Assembly (NCBI GenBank): GCA_934699415.1
Contig: CAKUWO010000021.1
Location: 1 to 19,166 of the forward strand
DNA length: 19,166 nucleotides
DNA from: an uncultured Erysipelotrichaceae bacterium
GTDB taxonomy: Bacteria; Bacillota_I; Bacilli_A; Erysipelotrichales; Erysipelotrichaceae
Reading direction: 5' to 3'
The position numbers and the translations under genes were made by a program. Position 1 is the first letter of the stretch. Every line of letters begins with the position of its first letter. Shown here piece after piece: positions 1 through 7,203 of the stretch. The notes beneath the pieces are model-generated. The model saw only the letters and a program-made list of their open reading frames with translations. It was not told the origin of the DNA and made no database searches.

Positions 1-15
1 AAAAGTAGACCATTC

Positions 16-43
16 AAAAGTGCCCTATTTATCGGCACTTTTT
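16..43 (-). terminator. Intrinsic terminator after guaA (possibly bidirectional)
   Basis: A perfect 9-bp inverted repeat (AAAAGTGCC at 16-24, GGCACTTTT at 34-42) has a 9-nt loop. On the minus strand it lies about 18 nt after the guaA stop and ends in four T; on the plus strand it ends in five or six T. It could therefore also terminate a gene to the left of the window. Confidence 0.75.
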
Positions 44-65
44 GAGACCTGCAAGCCTTCTACTA

Positions 66-1619
66 CTATTCGAACTCAATCGTACCAGGAGGTTTAGAAG
101 TAATATCATAGAATACTCTATTAACTCCTCTTACCTCATTAATAATTCTAGACATAACCTTTTGAAGTACCTCAAAAGGAATATCAGCAGCTTCAGCAGT
201 CATAAAATCAATTGTTTTAACAGCTCTTAAAACAACTGCATAATCATATGTTCTTTCATCACCCATAACGCCAACAGATCTTACATTGGTCAAGGCAGCA
301 AAGTATTGATTAATGTTTTGGCTTAATCCTGCTTTAGCAATCTCTTCACGATAGATATAGTCTGCATCTTGAACAATCTTGACTTTATCAGCAGTAATTT
401 CACCAATAATTCTGATACCTAAACCAGGTCCAGGGAATGGTTGTCTATAAACCAAACTTTCAGGTAAACCTAATTCAAGACCAACCTTTCTTACTTCATC
501 TTTAAATAAATTTCTTAAAGGCTCAATAATTTCCTTAAAGTCAACATAATCAGGTAATCCACCAACATTATGATGTGATTTAATGACAGCTGATTCACCA
601 CCCAACCCCGATTCAACAACATCAGGATAAATTGTACCTTGAGCTAAGAATTCAACGCTACCAATCTTTTTAGATTCTTCTTCAAAGACCCTAATAAACT
701 CTTCGCCAATTATCTTTCTCTTAGTCTCAGGATCAATAACACCCTTTAATTTTTTATAGTAACGCTCTTGAGCATTAACTCTAATGAAGTTCAAATCAAA
801 ATTACCTTTAGATCCAAAAACATTTTCAACTTCATCGCCTTCATTTTTTCTTAATAATCCATGGTCTACAAAAACACAAGTTAATTGCTTACCAATGGCT
901 TTAGATAAAAGACCAGCACAAACCGATGAATCAACACCACCTGATAAAGCCAATAAGACTCTGCCGTCGCCCACTTTTTCTTTAATGGATTTAATTGATT
1001 CTTCAACAAAAGAATCCATCTTCCAATCACCTTTGCATCCGCAAACATTTCTTACAAAGTTATAAAGCATCTTAGTACCATCAGGTGTATGTAATACTTC
1101 TGGATGGAATTGAATACCGTATAATTGATGTTCATCATCACTCATTGCACCAACAGGACAATTTAGAGTATGAGCGATTGATTTAAAGCCTTCAGGTAAT
1201 CTTGAAATATAATCAAAATGTGACATCCAGCAAACATTATCTTCTTTAATACCATTAAATAATATCGAAGAAGAATCTAGCTTAATATCAGTCTTACCAT
1301 ATTCTCTATTATCAGCTCTTTTAACTTCACCACCCATTACCTGTGCCATTAATTGAGCTCCGTAACAAAGTCCTAATACCGGTATTCCTAATTCAAATAA
1401 TTCTTTATTACAAGTTGGAGCACCCTCTTCATATACTGAATTCGGACCACCAGTTAGAATAATACCCTTTGGTCTAATTTCTTTTATCTTTTCAATAGCG
1501 TTACGGTAAGAATAAATTTCGCAATAAACATTACATTCTCTTACTCTTCTAGCAACCAATTGGTTATATTGGCCACCAAAATCAATCACAATAACTTTTT
1601 CTTGTTGCATCTCTGCCAT
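66..1619 (-). CDS. guaA: GMP synthase (glutamine-hydrolysing)
   Basis: Converts XMP to GMP in the cytoplasm using ATP and ammonia released from glutamine, the last step of guanine nucleotide synthesis. The 517-aa length is normal for the single-chain enzyme. The N-terminal class I amidotransferase domain (about 1-195) has the nucleophile C85 in GLCYG and H172/E174 in QFHPE. The ATP pyrophosphatase domain has the PP-loop SGGVDS at 226-231. The C-terminal dimerisation domain contains PFPGPGLG and ends in GTIEFE, where most relatives have GTIEWE. The ATG at 1619 follows a GGAG seven bases upstream. The gene is monocistronic, divergent from the adenosine deaminase gene, and closes with three TAG codons in a row (60-68). 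No purine riboswitch fits in the short leader. Identification is secure. Confidence 0.98.
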   Translation of the reverse strand: MAEMQQEKVIVIDFGGQYNQLVARRVRECNVYCEIYSYRNAIEKIKEIRPKGIILTGGPNSVYEEGAPTCNKELFELGIPVLGLCYGAQLMAQVMGGEVKRADNREYGKTDIKLDSSSILFNGIKEDNVCWMSHFDYISRLPEGFKSIAHTLNCPVGAMSDDEHQLYGIQFHPEVLHTPDGTKMLYNFVRNVCGCKGDWKMDSFVEESIKSIKEKVGDGRVLLALSGGVDSSVCAGLLSKAIGKQLTCVFVDHGLLRKNEGDEVENVFGSKGNFDLNFIRVNAQERYYKKLKGVIDPETKRKIIGEEFIRVFEEESKKIGSVEFLAQGTIYPDVVESGLGGESAVIKSHHNVGGLPDYVDFKEIIEPLRNLFKDEVRKVGLELGLPESLVYRQPFPGPGLGIRIIGEITADKVKIVQDADYIYREEIAKAGLSQNINQYFAALTNVRSVGVMGDERTYDYAVVLRAVKTIDFMTAEAADIPFEVLQKVMSRIINEVRGVNRVFYDITSKPPGTIEFE

Positions 1620-1640
1620 AATATTTCTCCATTTTTTACA

Positions 1641-1649
1641 ATATTATCA
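1641..1649 (-). promoter_or_regulatory. Possible extended -10 promoter for guaA
   Basis: On the minus strand the sequence TGATAATAT fits TGn plus a -10-like hexamer (TAATAT, 4 of 6). It would place the transcript start about 15 nt before the guaA ATG. No convincing -35 was found, and no clear plus-strand promoter for the adenosine deaminase gene could be picked out of the 91-bp divergent spacer. Weak call. Confidence 0.3.
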
Positions 1650-1710
1650 CTAAACTATTACTCAAAAAAATATATTTTATGCTATTCTTTCAAAAAAGCG
1701 AGGCACATAT

Positions 1711-2715
1711 ATGGATTATCCTAAAGTCATGTTACATCTTCATCTTGACGGCGCTATGCCAAAAAGTCTATTCGTATCTTTTTCTAAAGAAATGGGATAC
1801 CTAAAAGATATGAGTGATGAAGAGTGGATTTCATCACACATTATTAAAGAAAGTGCTCCTCTAGAAAAATGTCTTCAAAGTTTTGATTTACTTTTAAAGC
1901 TATTACAAACCAAAGAACATCTATCAAAATGCAGCGAAGAGTTATTTGAAGAATGTTACAACGATGGTATTAGATTATTAGAAGTGCGTTTTGCCCCACA
2001 ACTTCATACTTCGTCTTTAACAATGGAAGAAGCAACTCTTGCAGTATGTGAAGGTATGCATAAAACCTTAAATAAGCATAAGGATATGGTCGGAGGCATA
2101 ATTTTATGCATGATGCATGGTGATCATAATGACGATTTAAATACTCAAACAGTCTTATTGGCAAATAAGTTAAAAAACGAAGGCGTTGTAGGCATCGATT
2201 TAGCCGGCAATGAATTAGCCAATCCCTTAAGTGACTATAAAGCACAATTCGATTTAGCACAAAAACTAAATGTCAATATTACAGTACATGCTGGTGAAAG
2301 TGCTCCAGCATCTAATGTTTACTATATCGCTTCATTAGGTATCAAAAGAATTGGTCATGGAATTCATGCATCACAAGATATAGCAGTCACTAATTATTTA
2401 AAGGAACATAATGTAACTTTAGAAATATCTCCAACTAGTAATTTATTAGCTAAAGGTGTAAATAGCTTAAAGGAACATCCTATTCGTTATTTCTTAGAAC
2501 AAGGTATACCATTAAATATCAATACCGATGACCCTTTATTAACTGCTTCATATTTGGATGATGAATATAAAATGTTAGAAGAAATTCATCATTTTAATAA
2601 AACTGAATTTATTTATACTAATCTATGCGGCGCTAATGCATCATTTTGTAAAGATAAAGATATCATCATCAAACAATTAGAAGAAGCTTATAAAAAGATA
2701 AAGGAGAGCATATAA
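1711..2715 (+). CDS. add: Adenosine deaminase
   Basis: Deaminates adenosine (and deoxyadenosine) to inosine in the cytoplasm for purine salvage. At 334 aa it is full length for the amidohydrolase-fold ADA family. Visible signature residues are the zinc ligands H9 and H11 in HLHLDG, HAGE at 193-196 (zinc-binding H193 and proton-shuttling E196), GHG at 215-217, SPTSN, and NTDDP from residue 271 (metal/catalytic Asp pair 273-274). The ATG at 1711 follows GCGAGG, with seven bases between GAGG and the start. It is divergent from guaA, so both genes flanking the spacer feed the guanine/inosine pools. The stop codon lies in the loop of a terminator shared with the convergent nitroreductase. A related adenine deaminase is a less likely alternative. 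Confidence 0.93.
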   Translation: MDYPKVMLHLHLDGAMPKSLFVSFSKEMGYLKDMSDEEWISSHIIKESAPLEKCLQSFDLLLKLLQTKEHLSKCSEELFEECYNDGIRLLEVRFAPQLHTSSLTMEEATLAVCEGMHKTLNKHKDMVGGIILCMMHGDHNDDLNTQTVLLANKLKNEGVVGIDLAGNELANPLSDYKAQFDLAQKLNVNITVHAGESAPASNVYYIASLGIKRIGHGIHASQDIAVTNYLKEHNVTLEISPTSNLLAKGVNSLKEHPIRYFLEQGIPLNINTDDPLLTASYLDDEYKMLEEIHHFNKTEFIYTNLCGANASFCKDKDIIIKQLEEAYKKIKESI

Positions 2716-2726
2716 TTGCTCTCCTA
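2702..2726. terminator. Shared convergent terminator between add and the nitroreductase gene
   Basis: A perfect 9-bp stem (AGGAGAGCA at 2702-2710, TGCTCTCCT at 2717-2725) has a TATAAT loop. The add stop (2713-2715) is in the loop and the nitroreductase stop (2724-2726) is in the stem. The minus-strand RNA is followed by TTTATCTTTTT, giving a good terminator for the nitroreductase; the plus-strand tail is weaker (ATTTAATAT). Confidence 0.75.
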
Positions 2727-3239
2727 TTTAATATAGAACACTCTATTTTCTTTGCGTGGTGATGCTACACCATTTTCTTTAGCATAGCCTAAAGCTAAAT
2801 GACCAACACCCTCATAATCTTCTAAGTTGAATTTCTTTAAGATTTCTTTACCAATTTCAGTATTAAAAGCTTCTTTACAACGATGGATCCAACAAGAACC
2901 TAAACCAATAGAATATGCTTCATTCATCATATTTCCTAATACTAAAGAGCCATCTTCAACCCCTGTTGGTACCCCTTTTTTAGTTAATACAGCAATAATA
3001 ACTGGTGCATTATAGAACGGATCAGCTTTACTCTTTAAGATTTCAGCATTAACTCTTGATAAAGCATCTCTTGTTTCTTTATCTTTTACTACGATAAAAG
3101 CTGTAAGTTGACGATTCATACCATTAGCAGCATATAAACCTGCTTCTACTACTTTTTCAATGTCGCTATCACTTGGCATTTCATCTTTGAAAGAGCGAAT
3201 TGAGCGTCTTTCTTTTAATACATCAAGAATATCATTCAT
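2724..3239 (-). CDS. Nitroreductase family FMN oxidoreductase
   Basis: A small flavin oxidoreductase of the nitroreductase fold, presumably cytoplasmic, dimeric and FMN-dependent; the physiological substrate cannot be told from sequence. Evidence is the N-terminal FMN-phosphate motif RRSIRSF, followed by the usual helix, the AANGMNRQ stretch, and a central GLGSCWIHR segment typical of the family; C-terminal GYAKEN resembles the usual GYP/GYA. A longer frame would begin with GTG at 3248, but the AGAGG ribosome-binding site at 3249-3253 sits too close to it and is well placed (about 8 bases) for ATG at 3239, giving 171 aa. It is the last gene after the pyrophosphatase-like gene, separated from it by a terminator, so its expression may be partly independent. 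Confidence 0.88.
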   Translation of the reverse strand: MNDILDVLKERRSIRSFKDEMPSDSDIEKVVEAGLYAANGMNRQLTAFIVVKDKETRDALSRVNAEILKSKADPFYNAPVIIAVLTKKGVPTGVEDGSLVLGNMMNEAYSIGLGSCWIHRCKEAFNTEIGKEILKKFNLEDYEGVGHLALGYAKENGVASPRKENRVFYIK

Positions 3240-3266
3240 CTTAATCACCTCTACTTAAAGTATAAA

Positions 3267-3288
3267 CAAAAAAGTAGCTTTCGCTACT
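3267..3288 (-). terminator. Intrinsic terminator with GAAA tetraloop
   Basis: On the minus strand AGTAGC-GAAA-GCTACT is followed by five T. The 6-bp stem is capped by a stable GNRA loop. The stop codon of the pyrophosphatase-like gene (3284-3286) is inside the stem. The short distance to the nitroreductase start suggests attenuation or partial readthrough. Confidence 0.75.
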
Positions 3289-3676
3289 CACTTTGTGCCC
3301 AATATGGAATATCATTTCCTCTTCCAATATAGATGGTTTTTTGAAAGCTTGATTGATTGAGAAATAATAACACTTTTTCAATCTCTTCATCATTTACTCC
3401 AATAAGAAGTTTAGCTTCGATATCTTTATGTAAGATATCAGCCGATACCACGATTCCTACAGGATCATAACCGTGTTCTCCTTTGAAACAATGAAAACCG
3501 ATTTCAGCTTCATTTTCATTATTACAAGCTTTATAGTAACCATAAGATAACGGATATACTAAATCGCTTCTGATAGGATGTGTATCACCAGCTTTATAGC
3601 TTTCTATATAATCACCCGAAAGGCATAGAGTATCTATTTTTTGCCAAAAGTAAGCATTATTTTGAAACTCTTTCAT
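3284..3676 (-). CDS. Inorganic pyrophosphatase-like protein, catalytic Asp cluster missing
   Basis: A 130-aa protein resembling, from memory, short clostridial proteins annotated as inorganic pyrophosphatase. The pattern FWQKIDTL near the N-terminus, YPLSYGYY at 41-48 and DIEAKLLIGV at 85-94 line up with the class I pyrophosphatase blocks around YPxNYGYI and DAKL. The metal-binding DxDPxD block that should follow YGYY is replaced by a stretch around NENEAEIGF (53-61) with no aspartate, so pyrophosphate hydrolysis is doubtful. The frame could start at ATG 3706, but AGGAGGG at 3681-3687 points to ATG 3676. It sits between a PH-like membrane protein and the nitroreductase. Function unknown; a binding or structural role is possible. 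Confidence 0.6.
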   Translation of the reverse strand: MKEFQNNAYFWQKIDTLCLSGDYIESYKAGDTHPIRSDLVYPLSYGYYKACNNENEAEIGFHCFKGEHGYDPVGIVVSADILHKDIEAKLLIGVNDEEIEKVLLFLNQSSFQKTIYIGRGNDIPYWAQSE

Positions 3677-3747
3677 TATTCCCTCCTGTTTTTTACATAT
3701 TTTCATATATAAAATAACATGACTAGCAAAATAAGTAAAATAATAGC

Positions 3748-4188
3748 TTAATTAATGACTTTCTTTTCACGATTAGGCAAACAATTCTCAAGATAACTGC
3801 CAATTCTATTTCTTGAAAAAGAAGCGACTCTTACTGTTTCCCCTTCTTCTAATTCAAAATAAATATAATCTTTCATTCTTCCTTTAATATAAGTCCAAGA
3901 AACAACTTCATCATAATATATAAGATAGCAATCCTCTTGATTAACCTTATAATAGACAATCATATAATCTTTATAAAATTCGATTAGCACTCTTGAAGGT
4001 AAAAAAACAAGCGCAAAAATTGCAATAGACATCAAAAAAACACCAAATGATAAATAACGTAAATCAAAACACAACATTGACCCAAAGATAAAACAAGCTA
4101 CTAAAAAGCCTATTGGTTTAGCATCATATTGTTTTTCAGGCTTGATATCGGTAGGCAAATTATCTTTTTTTAAAGCTTTACTATTCAT
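3748..4188 (-). CDS. Small membrane protein with two TM helices and a PH-like cytoplasmic tail
   Basis: Not recognised at gene level. The 146-aa protein has a polar N-terminus (about 1-24), two hydrophobic helices (about 25-43 and 46-64), and a strand-rich C-terminal part (about 66-135) with alternating hydrophobic residues (MIVYYK, YLIYYDEVV, DYIYFEL) reminiscent of bacterial PH-like domains of integral membrane proteins. It ends in a basic tail. No Shine-Dalgarno sequence precedes the ATG. Instead a perfect extended -10 lies 7 bases upstream, implying a leaderless or nearly leaderless mRNA. It is probably first in a unit with the pyrophosphatase-like gene (71-base gap) and perhaps the nitroreductase. 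A similar layout is seen in the protein at 14300-14731. Confidence 0.6.
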   Translation of the reverse strand: MNSKALKKDNLPTDIKPEKQYDAKPIGFLVACFIFGSMLCFDLRYLSFGVFLMSIAIFALVFLPSRVLIEFYKDYMIVYYKVNQEDCYLIYYDEVVSWTYIKGRMKDYIYFELEEGETVRVASFSRNRIGSYLENCLPNREKKVIN

Positions 4189-4195
4189 ATTTAGA

Positions 4196-4204
4196 ATTAT
4201 AGCA
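4196..4204 (-). promoter_or_regulatory. Extended -10 promoter TGCTATAAT for the membrane-protein gene
   Basis: The minus strand reads TGC followed by a perfect TATAAT hexamer, then seven bases and the ATG at 4188. Transcription would start at or next to the A of the start codon. No good -35 is visible, as is common for extended -10 promoters. Confidence 0.6.
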
Positions 4205-4211
4205 CAGGATG

Positions 4212-4220
4212 TGTTATGAT
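4212..4220 (+). promoter_or_regulatory. Extended -10 promoter TGTTATGAT for tgt-queA-queH
   Basis: TG-T-TATGAT is a one-mismatch -10 with the extended TG motif; a weak TTTAGA lies 19 bases upstream. The start would fall near 4227, leaving a leader of about 10 nt with GGCGGGTG as ribosome-binding site before ATG 4237. It overlaps back-to-back with the divergent promoter at 4196-4204. The leader is too short for a preQ1 riboswitch. Confidence 0.55.
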
Positions 4221-4236
4221 GTGGCGGGTGAAAAAT

Positions 4237-5364
4237 ATGAAAAACTTTAAATATACCTTAATAAAAAAAGATCCAAAATCAAACGCTAGACGCGGTCAAT
4301 TAAACGTTTTTGGCAAGATAGTTCAAACTCCTGTTTTTATGCCAGTCGGTACTCAAGCTACCGTTAAATTTATTTCTCCTGAAGAAATTAAAGAAATGGG
4401 AGCTTCTATCATCTTATCTAATACATATCACTTATGGTTAAGACCTGGAGAAGAGGTCATGAAAGAAGCTGGTGGTATTCATAACTTTATGAATTATGAT
4501 GGTCCTGTATTAACTGATAGTGGCGGATTCCAAGTCTTCTCATTAGCGGATAATCGTAAGATTCAAGAAGAAGGTGTTCATTTTAAATCACACCTTGATG
4601 GTACAAAAATGTTCTTGTCTCCTGAAAAGAGTATTGAAATTCAAGAAGCTATTGGCAGTGATATCGCAATGTCACTAGATGAATGTATCCCCTATCCTGC
4701 AACTTATGAATATACCAAGAATTCTACTGAGCGTACAATTCGTTGGGCTGAAAGAGGATTAAAACATCACACAAGAGAAGATCAATCCTTATTTGGCATT
4801 GTTCAAGGTGGTGAATTTAAAGACTTAAGAGAGAATTGTGCTAAAGAATTAGCTAAGATGGATTTTGATGGCTATTCAATCGGTGGTACATCAGTAGGTG
4901 AAGATAAACCAACTATGTATAAGATGGTTGAAGATGCTATTAGATATTTGCCTGAAGATAAACCACGTTATTTAATGGGCGTAGGTACGGTTAATGATAT
5001 TCTTGAAGGCATTGAAAGAGGTGTTGATATGTTTGACTGTGTCTTACCTACGCGTATCGCAAGACATGGTACTTTAATGACAAGTCAAGGACGTATTAAT
5101 ATTCGCAAAGAAATGTATGCTCACGACTTCTCGCCATTAGATCCTTTATGTGATTGCGAATGTTGCAAGAAATATAGCAAAGCTTATCTTCACCACTTAT
5201 ATCGCGCAAAAGAAGGCTTTGGTATGCGCTTAATGTCAATTCATAACTTACGTTTCTTAATAAAGCTTGTTGAAGGCGCTCGTCTTGCATTAGATGAAGA
5301 TCGCTATACAGAATATAAAGAACATATCTTAAGTACCTATCCATTTGATGAAAGAGGTTTCTAA
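4237..5364 (+). CDS. tgt: tRNA-guanine transglycosylase
   Basis: Exchanges guanine 34 of GUN-anticodon tRNAs (Asp, Asn, His, Tyr) for preQ1, the base-insertion step of queuosine synthesis. At 375 aa it matches the bacterial family length. Visible features are the substrate-binding D94 in LTDSGGFQVFSL, the nucleophile D267 in MFDCVLPTRIARHG, and the zinc site CxCxxC (C305, C307, C310) with H336. An earlier in-frame ATG at 4216 lies inside the promoter -10, so it cannot be the start. ATG 4237 has GGCGGGTG just upstream and begins with the usual KYTLIKKD segment. The stop overlaps the queA start by one base (TAATG), giving translational coupling. Together with queA and queH it implies the bacterial preQ1 route. 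Confidence 0.97.
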   Translation: MKNFKYTLIKKDPKSNARRGQLNVFGKIVQTPVFMPVGTQATVKFISPEEIKEMGASIILSNTYHLWLRPGEEVMKEAGGIHNFMNYDGPVLTDSGGFQVFSLADNRKIQEEGVHFKSHLDGTKMFLSPEKSIEIQEAIGSDIAMSLDECIPYPATYEYTKNSTERTIRWAERGLKHHTREDQSLFGIVQGGEFKDLRENCAKELAKMDFDGYSIGGTSVGEDKPTMYKMVEDAIRYLPEDKPRYLMGVGTVNDILEGIERGVDMFDCVLPTRIARHGTLMTSQGRINIRKEMYAHDFSPLDPLCDCECCKKYSKAYLHHLYRAKEGFGMRLMSIHNLRFLIKLVEGARLALDEDRYTEYKEHILSTYPFDERGF

Positions 5365-6389
5365 TGAAACTAGAAGAATTTGATTATGAATTACCAGAAG
5401 AGCTAATTGCTCAACATCCTAGTCCAAAAAGGGATGAATCAAGATTATTTGTCTTACATAAAAATACCGGTTTATATGAGCATCGTCATTTCTATGACAT
5501 CATCGATTATTTAAAACCTGGTGATGTCCTTGTTCGTAACAACTCTAAAGTCATACCAGCTCGTCTTAAAGGTATTAAAGAAGCGACAGGTGCGCTTGTT
5601 GAAATCTTGATACTTAAAAGAGATGGCGATATTTGCGAATGTCTTTGTGGCAATGCAAAAGTTATTAAAGTAGGTACAATTATTGATATTGGAGACTTGC
5701 TTAAAGCTGAATGTTTAGAAGTTAAAGATGAAGGCATTCGTATCTTTAAAATGCATTATGAAGGAATCTTTTTAGAAGTATTGGAACAACTTGGAAGCAT
5801 GCCTCTTCCACCATATATTCATGAGAAATTGAATGATCCTTCAAGATATCAAACCACTTATGCTAAAGTTGATGGCAGTGCTGCTTGTCCTACTGCTGGT
5901 TTACATTTCACTAAAGAATTAGACCAGAAGATCAAAGATAAAGGCGTTGAAATTCGAGAAGTTACTTTGCATGTTGGACTAGGCACCTTTAGACCAGTAA
6001 AAGAAGAAAATGTTGAAGACCATAAAATGCATAGCGAATATTATCATATGGATCAAGAAACAGCTGATGCTCTTAATTTAGCAAAAAAAGAAAATAGAAG
6101 AATTATTGCTGTTGGTACAACTTCAACAAGAACTTTAGAATCGGTAATGGAGAGATATGGTGAATTTAGAGAATGTGAAGGTAATACACAAATCTTTATC
6201 TATCCGCCATATGAATTTAAAGCTATCGACGCTCAAATTACTAACTTCCATCTTCCTAAATCAACCTTAGTAATGATGATGGCTGCTTTCACTAGTAAAG
6301 AAATGATTCTTGATGCTTATAAAGAAGCTGTAAAAGAAAAGTATCGTTTCTTCTCATTCGGCGATTCAATGTTTATCGACAATGAGTAA
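5364..6389 (+). CDS. queA: S-adenosylmethionine:tRNA ribosyltransferase-isomerase
   Basis: Transfers and isomerises the ribosyl group of S-adenosylmethionine onto preQ1-tRNA, giving epoxyqueuosine. The 341-aa protein shows the family blocks in order: DYELPEELIAQ at the N-terminus, NNSKVIPARL (where NDTRVIPARL is more usual), PLPPYI, GSAACPTAGLHFT, LHVGLGTFRPV, MHSEYY, VGTTSTRTLE and NFHLPKSTL. The start codon overlaps the tgt stop by one base, and its own 3' end overlaps queH by eight, so the three genes are translated in a coupled way. No frameshift or missing block was seen. Confidence 0.97.
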   Translation: MKLEEFDYELPEELIAQHPSPKRDESRLFVLHKNTGLYEHRHFYDIIDYLKPGDVLVRNNSKVIPARLKGIKEATGALVEILILKRDGDICECLCGNAKVIKVGTIIDIGDLLKAECLEVKDEGIRIFKMHYEGIFLEVLEQLGSMPLPPYIHEKLNDPSRYQTTYAKVDGSAACPTAGLHFTKELDQKIKDKGVEIREVTLHVGLGTFRPVKEENVEDHKMHSEYYHMDQETADALNLAKKENRRIIAVGTTSTRTLESVMERYGEFRECEGNTQIFIYPPYEFKAIDAQITNFHLPKSTLVMMMAAFTSKEMILDAYKEAVKEKYRFFSFGDSMFIDNE

Positions 6390-6987
6390 GAATTATTTAA
6401 AGGAATTTCATGAAGAAATCGCTTCTTTAGATCATCGTCCAAACCTACTCTTTCATGTATGTTGTGGAGTATGTTCGGTTTATCCTTTATTATTACTAGA
6501 CCAATTTTTCAATATCACTATCTATTATAGTAATTCTAATATTTATCCTTATGATGAATATAATCATCGTCTTAAAGAGCTACAAAAATATTTAGATTTA
6601 ATATCCAGCGAACACAATATAGATCTAATAGTCCCTAAATATGATAATGACTACATTAAAGAGCTAGCACCCTATGCTAATGAGAAAGAGGGAGGCAATA
6701 GATGCAAGCTCTGCTATCGGATGAGATTAGAGGATAGTTATCGCTACGCATATCTTAATCAATATGATTATATAACTACTGTTATGTCAGTATCTAATCG
6801 TAAAAAAGCTGATTATTTAAATGAGATACTAGAAGATTTAAGCAAGAAATATCCAAGCGTTAAGCCTTTATATGCTGATTTCAAAAAAGAAAATGGCATT
6901 AATCTTAACGAACGATTAAATCGACTAGTAGGACTATACCATCAAGATTATTGTGGTTGTCCCTACTCTATGCGTAAGCCTAAATAG
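6382..6987 (+). CDS. queH: Epoxyqueuosine reductase QueH
   Basis: Reduces epoxyqueuosine in tRNA to queuosine, the final step. QueH (formerly DUF208) is the cobalamin-independent replacement of QueG. At 201 aa it has the family hallmarks: HVCCGVCS at 25-32, RCKLCYRMRL starting at 107, DFKKENG at 166-172 and YCGC at 190-193. The pairs C27/C28 and C108/C111 are the expected iron-sulfur ligands and C191/C193 the conserved C-terminal cysteines. The ATG lies inside the end of queA (8-base overlap). Finding it immediately after tgt and queA is strong contextual support. The genes making preQ1 (queC, D, E, F) are not in this window. Confidence 0.95.
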   Translation: MSKNYLKEFHEEIASLDHRPNLLFHVCCGVCSVYPLLLLDQFFNITIYYSNSNIYPYDEYNHRLKELQKYLDLISSEHNIDLIVPKYDNDYIKELAPYANEKEGGNRCKLCYRMRLEDSYRYAYLNQYDYITTVMSVSNRKKADYLNEILEDLSKKYPSVKPLYADFKKENGINLNERLNRLVGLYHQDYCGCPYSMRKPK

Positions 6988-7007
6988 CGGATTTATTCCG
7001 CTTTTTT
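6986..7007 (+). terminator. Intrinsic terminator of tgt-queA-queH
   Basis: AGCGGA (6986-6991), loop TTTAT, TCCGCT (6997-7002), followed by a run of six T counting the last base of the stem. The stem begins inside the queH stop codon. Confidence 0.8.
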
Positions 7008-7078
7008 ATGTCTTAATATAAAAGAAATCTAGAAGTAAAAATTCTTGTAAAAAAACTTCATTTTTAGCTCTTTTTCTA

Positions 7079-7107
7079 TTGACTCAAGCTATTAAATCCC
7101 TTAAAAT
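7079..7107 (+). promoter_or_regulatory. Main str operon promoter
   Basis: TTGACT (5 of 6 to the -35 consensus), a 17-base spacer, then TAAAAT (5 of 6 to the -10). An A/T-rich tract with several A and T runs lies directly upstream and could act as an UP element. Transcription would begin near 7114, about 90 nt before rpsL. This is the strongest promoter-like sequence in the window, as expected for ribosomal genes. Confidence 0.8.
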
Positions 7108-7113
7108 AAGTAG

Positions 7114-7203
7114 GCTTGTTACAGATCCGAAAGGATCTATATATTATGAAACAAGTTGGCACACTTGGAAGTGTGTGCATAAATATGAAGAAAGGAGAAT
7201 GCA
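7114..7203 (+). promoter_or_regulatory. Structured rpsL leader (candidate autoregulatory region)
   Basis: The 5' untranslated region holds two hairpins. The first is a perfect 6-bp stem AGATCC/GGATCT capped by GAAA (7123-7138). The second pairs GCACAC (7159-7164) with GTGTGC (7173-7178); an alternative register pairs CACACT with AGTGTG around TGGA. The ribosome-binding site AAAGGAGA (7191-7198) follows the second hairpin. No T-run terminator is present. A role in feedback by a ribosomal protein is inference. Confidence 0.45.

Noticed and set aside
1620..1710. Purine riboswitch before guaA or add
   Set aside because: The shared 91-bp spacer is AT-rich, holds no purine-aptamer core, and is too short for one plus an expression platform.
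3240..3248. GTG at 3248 as the nitroreductase start
   Set aside because: The AGAGG site is directly against it and well spaced for ATG 3239.
4216..4236. ATG at 4216 as the tgt start
   Set aside because: It lies inside the -10 of the promoter and lacks a ribosome-binding site; ATG 4237 has GGCGGGTG upstream and matches the family N-terminus.
4189..4236. preQ1 riboswitch before tgt
   Set aside because: The leader is about 10 bases, too short for any preQ1 class, and no pseudoknot-forming sequence was found.
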